Source of the DNA: Neorhizobium lilium
GTDB taxonomy: Bacteria > Pseudomonadota > Alphaproteobacteria > Rhizobiales > Rhizobiaceae
Assembly (NCBI RefSeq): GCF_004053875.1
Contig: NZ_SBIP01000007.1
Coordinates: 1-64,000, forward strand
Direction of reading: 5' to 3'
DNA length: 64,000 nucleotides
Shown here in pieces: positions 25,075 through 33,660 of the stretch. The first letter of the stretch is position 1. Each line of letters opens with the position of its first letter. The notes under the pieces were generated by a model, which was not told the DNA's origin, searched no databases, and saw only the letters and a list, made by a program, of their open reading frames with translations. The position numbers and the translations under genes were made by a program.

Positions 25075-26616
25075 ATGACGCTTGTCCAACTTGATCTCGC
25101 CGCCGAAGTGAACACCATTCTCAGCGACCTCGGCGTGGCTGCTGACCGCTTCACCGGCGGCACGCTTGCCGTCCGTTCACCGATCACCGGCAAGCAGATC
25201 GGCCTCCTTCCGGAAGTCACCGCCGCCGATGCAAAGCAGGCGATCGATGCCGCCCACCACGCCTTCCTGGAATGGCGTCTTGTGCCGGCACCGAAACGCG
25301 GAGAGCTCGTCCGGCTGCTCGGCGAGGAACTGCGCGCCGCAAAGACGGCGCTCGGGCGTCTTGTCTCTATCGAAGTCGGCAAGATCACCTCCGAAGGTCT
25401 TGGCGAAGTGCAGGAAATGATCGACATCTGCGATTTCGCGGTCGGCCTGTCCCGCCAGCTCTACGGCCTGACCATCGCCACGGAACGCTCCGAGCACCGG
25501 ATGATGGAGACCTGGCATCCGCTTGGTCCTGTGGGCATCATCTCCGCCTTCAACTTCCCGGTCGCCGTCTGGTCCTGGAATGCGGCGCTTGCCATCGTCT
25601 GCGGCAATTCCACCATCTGGAAACCGTCCGAAAAGACGCCACTGACGGCGCTTGCCACCCAGGCCATCTTCGAAAAGGCGCTCTCCCGCTATATCGCCGA
25701 GGGCAACAGCGCACCGCAGAACCTCTCGACACTGCTGATCGGCGGCCGCGAGGTCGGCGAAGTGCTGGTGGACCACGAGAAGGTGCCGTTGGTTTCGGCC
25801 ACCGGTTCCACGGCAATGGGCCGCGCCGTAGGCCCGCGTCTGGCACAGCGTTTTGCCCGCTCCATCCTGGAACTCGGTGGCAATAACGCCGCAATCGTCA
25901 CCCCGACCGCCGATCTCGACCTGACATTGCGCGGCGTCGCCTTTTCCGCGATGGGAACAGCAGGCCAGCGCTGCACCACGCTGCGCCGGCTCTTCGTGCA
26001 TGACAGCGTTTACGGCGCGCTCGTGCCCCGTCTGATCAAGGCCTACCAGTCGGTCACGATCGGCTCTCCGCTGCAGGATGGCAATCTCGTCGGCCCGCTG
26101 ATCGACAAGGGCTCGTTCGAAAAAATGCAGAAGGCGCTGGACCTCGCCAAAGCCGAGGGCGGTAAGGTGACCGGCGGCGAACGCGTTCATGGCGAGGAAG
26201 CATCGGACGCCTATTATGTGCGCCCGGCTATCGTGGAAATGCCGGCCCAGGCGGGTCCGGTGAAGGACGAAACCTTCGCGCCCATCCTTTACGTGATGAA
26301 GTATTCGGAGTTCGACGAAGCGCTCCATTTGCACAACGACGTGCCGCAGGGCCTCTCCTCCTCCATCTTCACCAATGACATGCGCGAAGCGGAAGCCTTC
26401 GTCTCCGACAGGGGTTCCGACTGCGGCATCGCCAATGTCAATCTCGGTCCGTCCGGTGCCGAGATCGGCGGCGCTTTCGGCGGCGAAAAGGAAACGGGCG
26501 GCGGCCGCGAATCGGGTTCCGACGCCTGGAAGGCCTATATGCGCCGTGCCACCAACACGCTGAACTATGGCCGCACCTTGCCGCTGGCGCAGGGCGTCAA
26601 GTTCGACGTGATCTAA
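25075..26616 (+). CDS. amaB: aldehyde dehydrogenase ALDH7, probable L-piperidine-6-carboxylate/aminoadipate-semialdehyde dehydrogenase
   Basis: 513 residues, NAD-dependent. Catalytic Cys is in GTAGQRCTTLRRLF and the general-base Glu in LELGGNNAAI; NFPVAVWSWNAALA and the C-terminal GGAFGGEKETGGGRESGSDAW are typical of the ALDH7 (antiquitin) group. It oxidises aminoadipate semialdehyde, in equilibrium with piperideine-6-carboxylate, to aminoadipate in lysine degradation. Sits 69 bases after the probable pipecolate oxidase, as in Pseudomonas. Confidence 0.9.
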   Translation: MTLVQLDLAAEVNTILSDLGVAADRFTGGTLAVRSPITGKQIGLLPEVTAADAKQAIDAAHHAFLEWRLVPAPKRGELVRLLGEELRAAKTALGRLVSIEVGKITSEGLGEVQEMIDICDFAVGLSRQLYGLTIATERSEHRMMETWHPLGPVGIISAFNFPVAVWSWNAALAIVCGNSTIWKPSEKTPLTALATQAIFEKALSRYIAEGNSAPQNLSTLLIGGREVGEVLVDHEKVPLVSATGSTAMGRAVGPRLAQRFARSILELGGNNAAIVTPTADLDLTLRGVAFSAMGTAGQRCTTLRRLFVHDSVYGALVPRLIKAYQSVTIGSPLQDGNLVGPLIDKGSFEKMQKALDLAKAEGGKVTGGERVHGEEASDAYYVRPAIVEMPAQAGPVKDETFAPILYVMKYSEFDEALHLHNDVPQGLSSSIFTNDMREAEAFVSDRGSDCGIANVNLGPSGAEIGGAFGGEKETGGGRESGSDAWKAYMRRATNTLNYGRTLPLAQGVKFDVI

Positions 26617-26626
26617 AGTACAGGCG

Positions 26627-27622
26627 ATGACGCCGCTGAACCTCTTGACCGATATCGACGGCGTGGCTGTTGGCCATGCCACCGATCTTGCGCTGGGTTC
26701 CGGCGTCACCGCAATCGTCTTCGACCAGCCGGCCACCGCATCCGGCTCCGTGCTTGGCGGCGCGCCGGGCGGTCGCGATACAGCTCTGCTCGACCCGGCC
26801 ATGACGGTGCAGGCGGTGGATGCCTTCGTTCTCTCCGGCGGATCGGCCTTCGGGCTGGATGCTGCCGGTGGCGTACAGGCTGGGCTTCGCGAGATCGGCC
26901 GCGGCTTCGAAGTCGGTCCGGCGCGTGTTCCGATCGTGCCGCAGGCGATCCTCATGGACCTGCTCAATGGCGGCAACAAGGATTGGGGGCGGCACTCGCC
27001 TTATCGCGACATGGGCTATGATGCCTTCGCCGCCGCAGGCAAAGGCGCGTTTGCATTGGGCACGGTCGGTGCCGGAACCGGCGCCACCACCGCAACCTTC
27101 AAGGGCGGATTGGGGTCTGCCAGCGCGCGGTCCGCTTCAGGCCATACCGTGGCCGCCCTGGTTGCCGCCAATGCGCTGGGCTCGACGACAATCGGCGATG
27201 GTCCGCATTTCTGGGCCGCTCCCTTCGAGGAGGATGACGAGTTCGGCGGCTTGGGCATGCCGCCGACTTTCGACACCCAGATGAGGCTCAAGGGGCGGAC
27301 GATCACATCCACGACCATTGGTGTGCTTGTGACGGATGCGGCGCTAAGCAAGGCGCAGGTGCATCGCCTGTCCATCATGGCGCATGACGGGCTCGCCCGC
27401 GCAATCCTGCCAGCGCATCTGCCGCTTGACGGCGACACCCTGTTTTCCGCCTCCACCGGCGCAAGGCCCTTGGATGATCCCGCGGATTTCCTGGACCTGT
27501 GCCATCTCGCGACGATCGTGACTGCCCGCGCCGTCGCGCGCGGAGTATATGAGGCAACGGCGCTGCCTGTGCAAAACGCACAGCCCGCATGGCGCGACAA
27601 ATTTCCTTTGCCGGCTAAATAG
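26627..27622 (+). CDS. P1 family peptidase (DmpA/S58-type self-processing aminopeptidase)
   Basis: 331 residues, N-terminal-nucleophile hydrolase family. Diagnostic segments are LTDIDGVAVGHATD, VLSGGSAFGLDAAGGV, GTVGAGTGATTATFKGGLGSAS, and STTIGVLVTDAAL with the probable processing point before the Thr pair. These enzymes cleave N-terminal amino acids, beta-peptides or amides. It begins 10 bases after amaB and so may belong to the same operon, possibly acting on a lysine-derived amide; the substrate is not predictable. The last 8 bases overlap the convergent cobC gene. Confidence 0.88.
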   Translation: MTPLNLLTDIDGVAVGHATDLALGSGVTAIVFDQPATASGSVLGGAPGGRDTALLDPAMTVQAVDAFVLSGGSAFGLDAAGGVQAGLREIGRGFEVGPARVPIVPQAILMDLLNGGNKDWGRHSPYRDMGYDAFAAAGKGAFALGTVGAGTGATTATFKGGLGSASARSASGHTVAALVAANALGSTTIGDGPHFWAAPFEEDDEFGGLGMPPTFDTQMRLKGRTITSTTIGVLVTDAALSKAQVHRLSIMAHDGLARAILPAHLPLDGDTLFSASTGARPLDDPADFLDLCHLATIVTARAVARGVYEATALPVQNAQPAWRDKFPLPAK

Positions 27623-28649
27623 ATGCCATGGCCGCTTCCATGCGAGTCCAGTCATTTGGGCCGGGAAGGCCGATCCGCAGATCCTCCGGCCGTTCCTCGA
27701 ACCGACGCGTGAGGATGCCCCGCTCGCCCAGATGGTGGAACAGCGCATCCGCCTTCGCATCGCGGATGAGGCGGAACAGCGACGTTCCGCCGAAGACGGA
27801 AATGCCCGCCGCTGCCAGCAGGCTGTCCAGCCTCGTCGCATCGCTTGCCAATCTCACACGCATCGCCTGGCGCCAGGCCTCGTCGGCGAGCGCTTCGCTC
27901 GCCACATGTAAAGCCGGACCGGACACGGCCCAGGGACCGAGTCGATCCTCCAGCAATCCCACAAGATCGGGATGCGCCAGTGCAAAACCCAGCCGCAGGC
28001 CAGCCATGCCATAGAACTTGCCGAAGGACTTGAGCACGACAAGTCCTCCCTCTTCCACCGCATTGGCAACGCTTTCCGCCTCGGAGACATCATGGAAGGC
28101 TTCGTCTACCACCAGCAGCCCGCCTTTGGCGCGCATCTTGGCTGCAAGCGCCCGAAGGTCGCTCTTCGGTACGATGCGGCCGGTCGGATTGTTGGGATTG
28201 ACGATCACCGCCAGATCCGCCTCTGCCAGTCGGCTGAGATCGTCCGTTTCAGTCACGTCGAGCCCTGCCAGCCGGGCTGCCCGGGCATGTTCGGCATAGG
28301 TTGGAGACAAGACGACGGCTCGCCCCCGCTTGGAGGTCAAGCTAGCAATGATCGGCAGCAGGATTTGCGTGCCGGGTCCAGCAGCCACATGTACGGCGGA
28401 CGGGGCTCCGTAAGCCTGCGCGGCAATCACCTTCAGCTCCTCCGCCAATACCGGCTCCGGCAGTCGCGCAAAGGCATTGCCGGGAATGGGCGAGTACGGA
28501 TAGGAATAGGGGCTGATGCCGGTGGAAAGATCGATCCAGGGTTCGGGCGCTTTAGGAAACAGCGCACGGGCATGGGAAAGATTGCCGCCGTGCGCGATTG
28601 GACTGCCAACGTCATGCCGACCTTCCTCATCTCTTCCTGCCGGGCTCAT
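27615..28649 (-). CDS. cobC: threonine-phosphate decarboxylase-like aminotransferase CobC
   Basis: PLP enzyme of the class I/II aminotransferase fold, 344 residues. In the aerobic pathway it supplies the aminopropanol(-phosphate) moiety attached to cobyric acid by CobD. Seen: HGGNLSHA at the N-terminus, IVNPNNPTGRIV, the aspartate in VVDEAFHD, and the PLP lysine in LKSFGKFYGMAGLRLGF. The start ATG 28649 is only 8 bases from the divergent cobD ATG, so its promoter must lie inside cobD. Confidence 0.93.
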   Translation of the reverse strand: MSPAGRDEEGRHDVGSPIAHGGNLSHARALFPKAPEPWIDLSTGISPYSYPYSPIPGNAFARLPEPVLAEELKVIAAQAYGAPSAVHVAAGPGTQILLPIIASLTSKRGRAVVLSPTYAEHARAARLAGLDVTETDDLSRLAEADLAVIVNPNNPTGRIVPKSDLRALAAKMRAKGGLLVVDEAFHDVSEAESVANAVEEGGLVVLKSFGKFYGMAGLRLGFALAHPDLVGLLEDRLGPWAVSGPALHVASEALADEAWRQAMRVRLASDATRLDSLLAAAGISVFGGTSLFRLIRDAKADALFHHLGERGILTRRFEERPEDLRIGLPGPNDWTRMEAAMASI

Positions 28650-28657
28650 TACCGCTT

Positions 28658-29626
28658 ATGTTCCTTCTTGCTTTTGCAGCCCTGATCCTCGAGCGCATTG
28701 TCGGATATCCGGACTGGCTTTTCCGGCGCATCGGTCACCCCGTGACCTGGATCGGCTGGCTGATAACGCGGATGGATCAGCAGTGGAACAGGGAGACCGA
28801 CAGTTTTGCCACGCGCAGGCGCTATGGCATTCTGACCCTGATCGTGCTGCTTGGCGCGACGATCACAATCGCCCTGGGGGTGGAATCTGTTCTGCTGTCC
28901 ATCCCGCTCGCAGGGCCACTCCTGCTGGTCCTTGTTGCGGCCAGCCTGCCGGCGCAGAAAAGCCTGGACAGCCATGTCGATTCCGTCGCGACGGCGCTGG
29001 AAACCGGCGGGCTCGAAGCCGGTCGCAAGGCCGTGTCCATGATCGTCGGCCGCGACCCCCAACATCTGGACGAAGCCGCGGTCTGCCGGGCGGCAATCGA
29101 AAGCCTGGCCGAAAACTTCTCCGACGGCGTCGTGGCGCCGGCCCTGTGGATGGGTGTCGGCGGCCTTGCCGGCGCCGCCGCATACAAGGCGGTAAACACT
29201 GCCGACAGCATGATCGGTCACCGCAATGCCCGCTTCGAAGCATTCGGCTGGGCGTCCGCCCGGTTCGATGACCTCGTCAACCTGCCGGCCTCTCGTCTGA
29301 CAGCCCTGCTGTTTGCGGTGGCTGCCTTCTTCATCGAAGGCGCTTCGCCCCGAGACGCCATGCGTGCGGTGTTCCAGGATGCCAGGCACCACCGCTCGCC
29401 GAATGCTGGCTGGCCGGAAGCCGCCATGGCAGGCGCGCTTGGCATCGCCCTTGCCGGACCGCGCAGCTATGGCGGCCGGATGATCGAAGCACGCTTTATG
29501 GGCGAAGGCGGCAATCCGCATTTGACCGTCTGGCATATTCACATTGCCCTGAAGCTTGCGCGGGTGGCCAACGCAATGCTGATCGGCCTGTTCGGATTTC
29601 TGGCCCTGGTCATCTGGCTAATCTGA
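28658..29626 (+). CDS. cobD: adenosylcobinamide-phosphate synthase CobD (CbiB family)
   Basis: Integral membrane protein of 322 residues that joins adenosylcobyric acid with aminopropanol phosphate. Hydrophobic start FLLAFAALILERIVGYPDW, then the family blocks HPVTWIGW, RAAIESLAENFSDGVVAPALW and NTADSMIGHRN. ATG 28658 chosen over the upstream in-frame ATG because homologues begin at this hydrophobic segment. Divergent from cobC with an 8-base gap; its 3' end overlaps cobQ by 17 bases. Confidence 0.95.
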   Translation: MFLLAFAALILERIVGYPDWLFRRIGHPVTWIGWLITRMDQQWNRETDSFATRRRYGILTLIVLLGATITIALGVESVLLSIPLAGPLLLVLVAASLPAQKSLDSHVDSVATALETGGLEAGRKAVSMIVGRDPQHLDEAAVCRAAIESLAENFSDGVVAPALWMGVGGLAGAAAYKAVNTADSMIGHRNARFEAFGWASARFDDLVNLPASRLTALLFAVAAFFIEGASPRDAMRAVFQDARHHRSPNAGWPEAAMAGALGIALAGPRSYGGRMIEARFMGEGGNPHLTVWHIHIALKLARVANAMLIGLFGFLALVIWLI

Positions 29627-31067
29627 GGAGGCCGTCGAGATCGAGATGCCGTTCCATATGGGCGGCCAGCCGGTCGAGCACCTCGTCCACTCCCGCCTCG
29701 TAATCGAATGCCGACGCCCCGCCGCCCAACCGCGTCAGCCAGGCAGAACGCTGCCCGTCGTCCGAAAACAGCCCATGCAGATAAGTGCCAAAGACGCGCC
29801 CATTGGCAGAAATGGCACCATCCGGATTGCCACCCGCCATGGAGAAAGGCCGAACGCAGTCGGCGCCTTGAGTGCGGCCCACGTGCATTTCATAGCCGGC
29901 GAGCGACATGCCGTCGAAACTCGTACCGCGCACCGCTTCCAGCCGCTTGTCCCCTGTCAGAACCGTCTCCACGTCGAGCAGGCCCAGGCCTTGGACGGAA
30001 GCTGGCGCCCCTTCCATGCCGTCGGGATCGCTTATTCGCCTGCCCAGCATCTGGTAGCCACCGCAGAGCCCGAGCACGCTGCCGCCTCGGCGAATATGCG
30101 CGGCGATATCCACATCGAAACCGGCTTCCCGGAGCGCGGCAAGATCGGCGATGGTGGCCTTCGAGCCGACCAACAGTACCAGATCGCAGTCCCCGGGAAT
30201 GGCCTGGCCGCGGCGGACACGAACGACTTCCACTTGCGGTTCCGCTTCCAGCGGATCGAGATCGTCGAAATTGGAAATATGCGGCAGGATCGGCACCGCG
30301 ATTCTGATCTTCGCCCCTGTCTTACGCGATCCGGCGCCTTCGATCCCCAGCGCATCCTCCGCCGGCAAACGCACAGCATCTGGAAAATGTGGCAGCAGGC
30401 CAATGGACTGCCAGCCGGTATGCTCGGCGATCATCCGCATGCCATCGGCGAACAGCGCGGGATCGCCGCGAAACCGGTTGACGATGAAGCCGCCGATCAT
30501 CGCGGCATCCTCCGGGGCCAGCACCAGTTTCGTGCCGGCAAGGCTCGCGATGACGCCGCCGCGATCGATATCCCCAATCAGCACGACGGGTACGTTCGCA
30601 GCGCGGGCAAAGCCCATATTGGCGATATCGTTGCGACGTAGGTTGATCTCGGACGCGCTGCCGGCCCCCTCGACAAGAACGAGGTCGGCCTTAGCCCGCA
30701 GCAGGTTGAAGCTCTCCATCACCCTTGGCATCAATTGCGGCTTGAGGTGCTGGTAATCGGCGGCCTTGGCATTGCCCTCCACCTTACCCTGCACCACCAC
30801 CTGCGCCCCGACATCGCTCTGCGGTTTCAACAGAACCGGGTTCATGTGAACGCTAGTCGGAACGCCTGCCGCCCGCGCCTGCAGAGCCTGCGCACGACCG
30901 ATTTCGCCGCCATCCGCGGTTATCGCCGCGTTGTTCGACATGTTCTGCGGCTTGAAGGGCATGATTTTCAGGCCACGCAACGTGAAGGCGCGGGCAAGAC
31001 CTGCAACGACCAGGGACTTGCCCACATCCGAGCCCGTTCCCTGGAACATGAGCGCGCGAGCTGGCAT
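29610..31067 (-). CDS. cobQ: cobyric acid synthase (glutamine-dependent amidase)
   Basis: Amidates four side chains of adenosylcobyrinic acid a,c-diamide. 485 residues. N-terminal ATP-binding domain with QGTGSDVGKSLVVAGLARAF; class I glutaminase-like C-terminal domain with the nucleophile Cys in LGLCGGYQMLG and a closing His in FGTYLHGLF. Begins 2 bases after the cobO stop, so it is the last gene of the cbtB-cbtA-cobO-cobQ operon under the leftward cobalamin riboswitch. Confidence 0.97.
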   Translation of the reverse strand: MPARALMFQGTGSDVGKSLVVAGLARAFTLRGLKIMPFKPQNMSNNAAITADGGEIGRAQALQARAAGVPTSVHMNPVLLKPQSDVGAQVVVQGKVEGNAKAADYQHLKPQLMPRVMESFNLLRAKADLVLVEGAGSASEINLRRNDIANMGFARAANVPVVLIGDIDRGGVIASLAGTKLVLAPEDAAMIGGFIVNRFRGDPALFADGMRMIAEHTGWQSIGLLPHFPDAVRLPAEDALGIEGAGSRKTGAKIRIAVPILPHISNFDDLDPLEAEPQVEVVRVRRGQAIPGDCDLVLLVGSKATIADLAALREAGFDVDIAAHIRRGGSVLGLCGGYQMLGRRISDPDGMEGAPASVQGLGLLDVETVLTGDKRLEAVRGTSFDGMSLAGYEMHVGRTQGADCVRPFSMAGGNPDGAISANGRVFGTYLHGLFSDDGQRSAWLTRLGGGASAFDYEAGVDEVLDRLAAHMERHLDLDGLLRLAR

Positions 31068-31069
31068 GT

Positions 31070-31684
31070 CTAGAACTCGATGCCTGCCTGGGCCTTCACC
31101 CCGGCCTTGAAGTGGTGCTTGACCAGCGTCATCTCCGTCACCAGATCAGCCGCCTCGATCAGCGCCGGCTTGGCGTTGCGGCCGGTCACGACCACATGCA
31201 GGTCCGCTCGGCGGGCCTTAAGCTGCGCGATCACCGTCTCCAGATCGAGATAATCATAACGAAGTGCGATGTTGAGCTCATCGAGGATGAGGAGGGCGAT
31301 CGTCTCGTCCGCCATCAGCTCCTGGACTTTGGCCCAGGCCTTTTCCGCAGCGGCGATATCCCGCTTCAGGTCCTGCGTTTCCCAGGTGAAGCCCTCGCCC
31401 ATCGTGTGCCAGACGACGCGATCACCGAAGAGGGCCAGCGCCGGCTGTTCGCCCGTCGACCACGCACCCTTGATGAACTGCACCACGCCGACGCGGCGAT
31501 TGGTGCCGAGCATCCGCAGCGCGAGACCGAAGGCGGCGGTGGATTTACCCTTGCCGGACCCGGTATGAACCATGAGAAGGCCCTTTTCGAGGACCTTCTC
31601 ACCCACTTCCGCATCCTGCACAGCCTTGCGGTTCGCCATCTTGGCCCGATGGCGTTCCTCGGCGGCCTGATCGATCGCCTTCAC
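31070..31684 (-). CDS. cobO: cob(I)yrinic acid a,c-diamide adenosyltransferase
   Basis: Adds the 5'-deoxyadenosyl group to the corrin cobalt. 204 residues from GTG 31684, whose GTGA overlaps the cbtA stop; an ATG 45 bases later (MANRKAV) is the alternative start. The P-loop reads VHTGSGKGKSTAAFG; WSTGEQPAL, WETQDLKRD and LDELNIALRYDYLD are family blocks, and the C-terminus ends in GIEF-like residues as in other CobO proteins. Confidence 0.96.
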   Translation of the reverse strand: MKAIDQAAEERHRAKMANRKAVQDAEVGEKVLEKGLLMVHTGSGKGKSTAAFGLALRMLGTNRRVGVVQFIKGAWSTGEQPALALFGDRVVWHTMGEGFTWETQDLKRDIAAAEKAWAKVQELMADETIALLILDELNIALRYDYLDLETVIAQLKARRADLHVVVTGRNAKPALIEAADLVTEMTLVKHHFKAGVKAQAGIEF

Positions 31685-32454
31685 CGGGAGGCCAGCTTTG
31701 CCGGTGCGCCGGAAGACACGTCCTCGCCGGCCCGGAATCGTTCGCGTACGACGCCACAAACTGCGCCGAGGAAGGCCCAGAACACAAGATTGGTGGCATA
31801 AACCGCGTTGACGAAGCGCGCATAGAGATCCATCGGCACAGCCGTTTCATGGCTCGGCGGCAGCGGCGCGCCAATCAGATGCGGCGCGATCAGCAGCACG
31901 ATTGCGAGCGCCGCAAGCGCCGCGGACCGCGTATAGGCAAGCAGTCCGAGGCTGACCGCGGTGCTGGCCGCCGTCGCGATCCACCAGACCTGCCGGGGAC
32001 CGAGCTCCGCGGCCGGCATGCCGGGCAGTTCCGGCGGCAGGCCGAGGCCGGGGGCCAGAATGACCGTCAGGAAGCCCGCGATGCCGAACATCAGGCCACC
32101 GCGCCAGCCCTTGAAGCCGCCGAGTGCTTCGGAGCCGGCAATCAGCACCAGGGCAAAGCCAATGGCCGAGAGCATATCCGCAGCCAGCGTGTAGACGAAG
32201 CGCTCGGCGCCGTCGGCGGGCTCCCAGGCCTGCGCCTCTTCATCGTGATGATGGCCGGTGGCCGGAGCAGATGCAGTGCCCGCAGCCGCCGCGTCATGAT
32301 CGTGGCTATGAGCCGGTGCGGCCTCCGCCTTCTCATAGACTTCGGCCTGCGCGATCAGCGGTATCGTGGAGAAACTTTGCATCAGGGTGAGCAGCAATCC
32401 GGACAATAGCCCGGCGATCACCGCCGTGAAGACGATGTTGCGAAACAACGACAT
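31681..32454 (-). CDS. cbtA: cobalt transporter subunit CbtA
   Basis: Predicted cobalt importer membrane protein, 257 residues with five to six hydrophobic segments. After the first (NIVFTAVIAGLLSGLLLTLM) comes a His-rich loop containing HSHDHD and HHHDEE, suited to metal binding. Start ATG 32454 puts the hydrophobic segment near the N-terminus, as in other CbtA proteins. It lies 13 bases after cbtB and under the cobalamin riboswitch; CbtAB families are defined by exactly this association. Confidence 0.93.
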   Translation of the reverse strand: MSLFRNIVFTAVIAGLLSGLLLTLMQSFSTIPLIAQAEVYEKAEAAPAHSHDHDAAAAGTASAPATGHHHDEEAQAWEPADGAERFVYTLAADMLSAIGFALVLIAGSEALGGFKGWRGGLMFGIAGFLTVILAPGLGLPPELPGMPAAELGPRQVWWIATAASTAVSLGLLAYTRSAALAALAIVLLIAPHLIGAPLPPSHETAVPMDLYARFVNAVYATNLVFWAFLGAVCGVVRERFRAGEDVSSGAPAKLASR

Positions 32455-32467
32455 GGAAGACTTCCTC

Positions 32468-32644
32468 TTAGTGGCAGGGAAACGCGAGAGAATGGCGCGT
32501 ATCGTGGGCGGCGTTGTGAACGACTTCCAGATGGGAGAAGCCGACAAAGCCGACGATGAACAGGCCGAGAATGGCGCTCATGCCGAGGGGAATGACCTTG
32601 GAGGTCGTGACGCTGACTGTAGCTGCTGCAGATTTCGTAACCAT
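32468..32644 (-). CDS. cbtB: cobalt transporter subunit CbtB
   Basis: 58-residue protein with one membrane segment (LGMSAILGLFIVGFVGF) and the hallmark His-rich tail HNAAHDTRHSLAFPCH that probably binds cobalt. First gene after the leftward cobalamin riboswitch and paired with cbtA. Start ATG 32644; the longer in-frame extension runs into the riboswitch. Confidence 0.93.
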   Translation of the reverse strand: MVTKSAAATVSVTTSKVIPLGMSAILGLFIVGFVGFSHLEVVHNAAHDTRHSLAFPCH

Positions 32645-32691
32645 TGGTCGTCCTTCCGCCCTCCACCCGAGGGCTGTTCGAGTATCCGTGC

Positions 32692-32878
32692 CTATGACAG
32701 GTCTCCTGGCTCGCGGATCAGATGCCTTCATCCGCCTTCCCAGATTTCTCCAGTGGCTTGGCAGTCAAGCGACTGCTTTGGACGAAGACTTTCCGCTTAC
32801 AGTTGCGGGGGCAGCCGCGGGTTTGACGGGAAGAACCGTCGCACCGCATTCCCTCGAAAGCCCTTTCAGGCACCATAG
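32692..32878 (-). promoter_or_regulatory. cobalamin riboswitch upstream of cbtB-cbtA-cobO-cobQ
   Basis: Read on the minus strand, the B12 box GCTGCCCCCGCAACTGTAAG (about 32797-32816) is intact, and the element ends with GCCAGGAGACCTGTCATAG near 32692. The 5' arm GGTGCCTGAAAGGG is near 32875. Adenosylcobalamin binding should shut down cobalt uptake and the late cob genes. Confidence 0.95.
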
Positions 32879-32886
32879 GCTGGGTC

Positions 32887-32914
32887 ACTATAGACAAAAT
32901 CGCCGCACGGGCAA
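32887..32914 (-). promoter_or_regulatory. promoter of the cbtB operon
   Basis: On the minus strand: TTGCCC (32909-32914), 16-base spacer, TATAGT (32887-32892; five of six consensus positions). Start of RNA would be near 32880, directly before the cobalamin aptamer. Confidence 0.65.
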
Positions 32915-32928
32915 TCGCCTTTGCGACA

Positions 32929-32957
32929 TTGACAGTTCGCCGCCCCAGGGCTTAGTT
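32929..32957 (+). promoter_or_regulatory. candidate promoter of the DUF1636-cobW-cobN operon
   Basis: TTGACA at 32929-32934 is a perfect -35 box; 17 bases later the -10 is only TTAGTT. The position just before the rightward cobalamin aptamer supports it. Confidence 0.45.
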
Positions 32958-33145
32958 GAATGTAACGGTCCCCTTCCGGCAACGGAGGGGGCTAAGAGAG
33001 AATGCGGTGCGGGCCTAGATCAGCCCAATGCCGCGGCTGCCCCCGCAACTGTAGGCGGTGAGCCGTATGCCGAGATGCCACTGGAGACATCCGGGAAGGC
33101 AGGCATGGGGCGACGACCCGTAAGCCAGGAGACCTGCCGTACAAC
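32958..33145 (+). promoter_or_regulatory. cobalamin riboswitch upstream of DUF1636-cobW-cobN operon
   Basis: Contains the B12 box GCTGCCCCCGCAACTGTAGG (about 33035-33054), the inner elements GATGCCACTGG and GGGAAGGCAGG, and the 3' signature AAGCCAGGAGACCTGCCGT (about 33122-33140). The rest of the leader (33146-33255) is G+C rich and may hold the expression platform. Confidence 0.95.
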
Positions 33146-33255
33146 ACAAAGCTTTGCCGGGCGGGGTGCTCCGGAAGGGCCGTTCATCCACTGCAGAGGC
33201 CCGTTCCGCCTTCTGTGCCGCACCCCCATAAGACGATATGCGGTTATGCGGCCTG

Positions 33256-33660
33256 ATGATGAGTGACGATTCAAACGATATCCGTGACAGGGCCGATGTG
33301 ACGATCTTCGTCTGCACGAACTGCCGTGACGAAGGTGATTCGACGGTGCGTCCTGGGATCGCAATGATCGAAGCGCTCAAGCTGGCGTCGGCCGGCAAGC
33401 CGATTGCAATCAAGCCGGTATCCTGTCTCGCCAACTGCGAAAAAAGCCCCAGCGCCGCCTTCAATCACCGCTCCGGCTGGTCCTATGTCTTTGGCCATCT
33501 GTCACTGGACAATGTCGATGACATCGTCACCGGTGCCATGATGCTGGCCGAGGACCAACGCGGCTTCCTTCCCCTTCGCGGCCGTCCCGCCTGCCTGCGC
33601 GGCAAGGGCATGACGGCGCGCATTCCACCTTTTCACCATCACGAGGACATGCCTTCATGA
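33256..33660 (+). CDS. DUF1636 family metal/[2Fe-2S]-binding protein
   Basis: Thioredoxin-like ferredoxin-type protein, 134 residues from ATG 33256 (ATG 33259 and ATG 33238 also possible). Four Cys in the ferredoxin-like pattern: FVCTNCRD and SCLANCEK. The C-terminus has a HHHED tail. Function unknown; the family is regularly found beside cobW and cobN in alphaproteobacteria. First gene behind the rightward cobalamin riboswitch, overlapping cobW by 4 bases, so a role in cobalt handling or electron supply to the early corrin steps is likely but unproven. Confidence 0.8.
   Translation: MMSDDSNDIRDRADVTIFVCTNCRDEGDSTVRPGIAMIEALKLASAGKPIAIKPVSCLANCEKSPSAAFNHRSGWSYVFGHLSLDNVDDIVTGAMMLAEDQRGFLPLRGRPACLRGKGMTARIPPFHHHEDMPS

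Noticed and set aside
23359..25089. 576-codon minus-strand frame opposite amaA
   Set aside because: Its last part is only the LysR reading frame region read in another phase, the rest is a mirror of amaA; no independent motif.
25177..26979. 600-codon minus-strand frame across amaB and the P1 peptidase gene
   Set aside because: Crosses two well-identified genes on the other strand and shows no domain; long antisense frames are common at this GC content.
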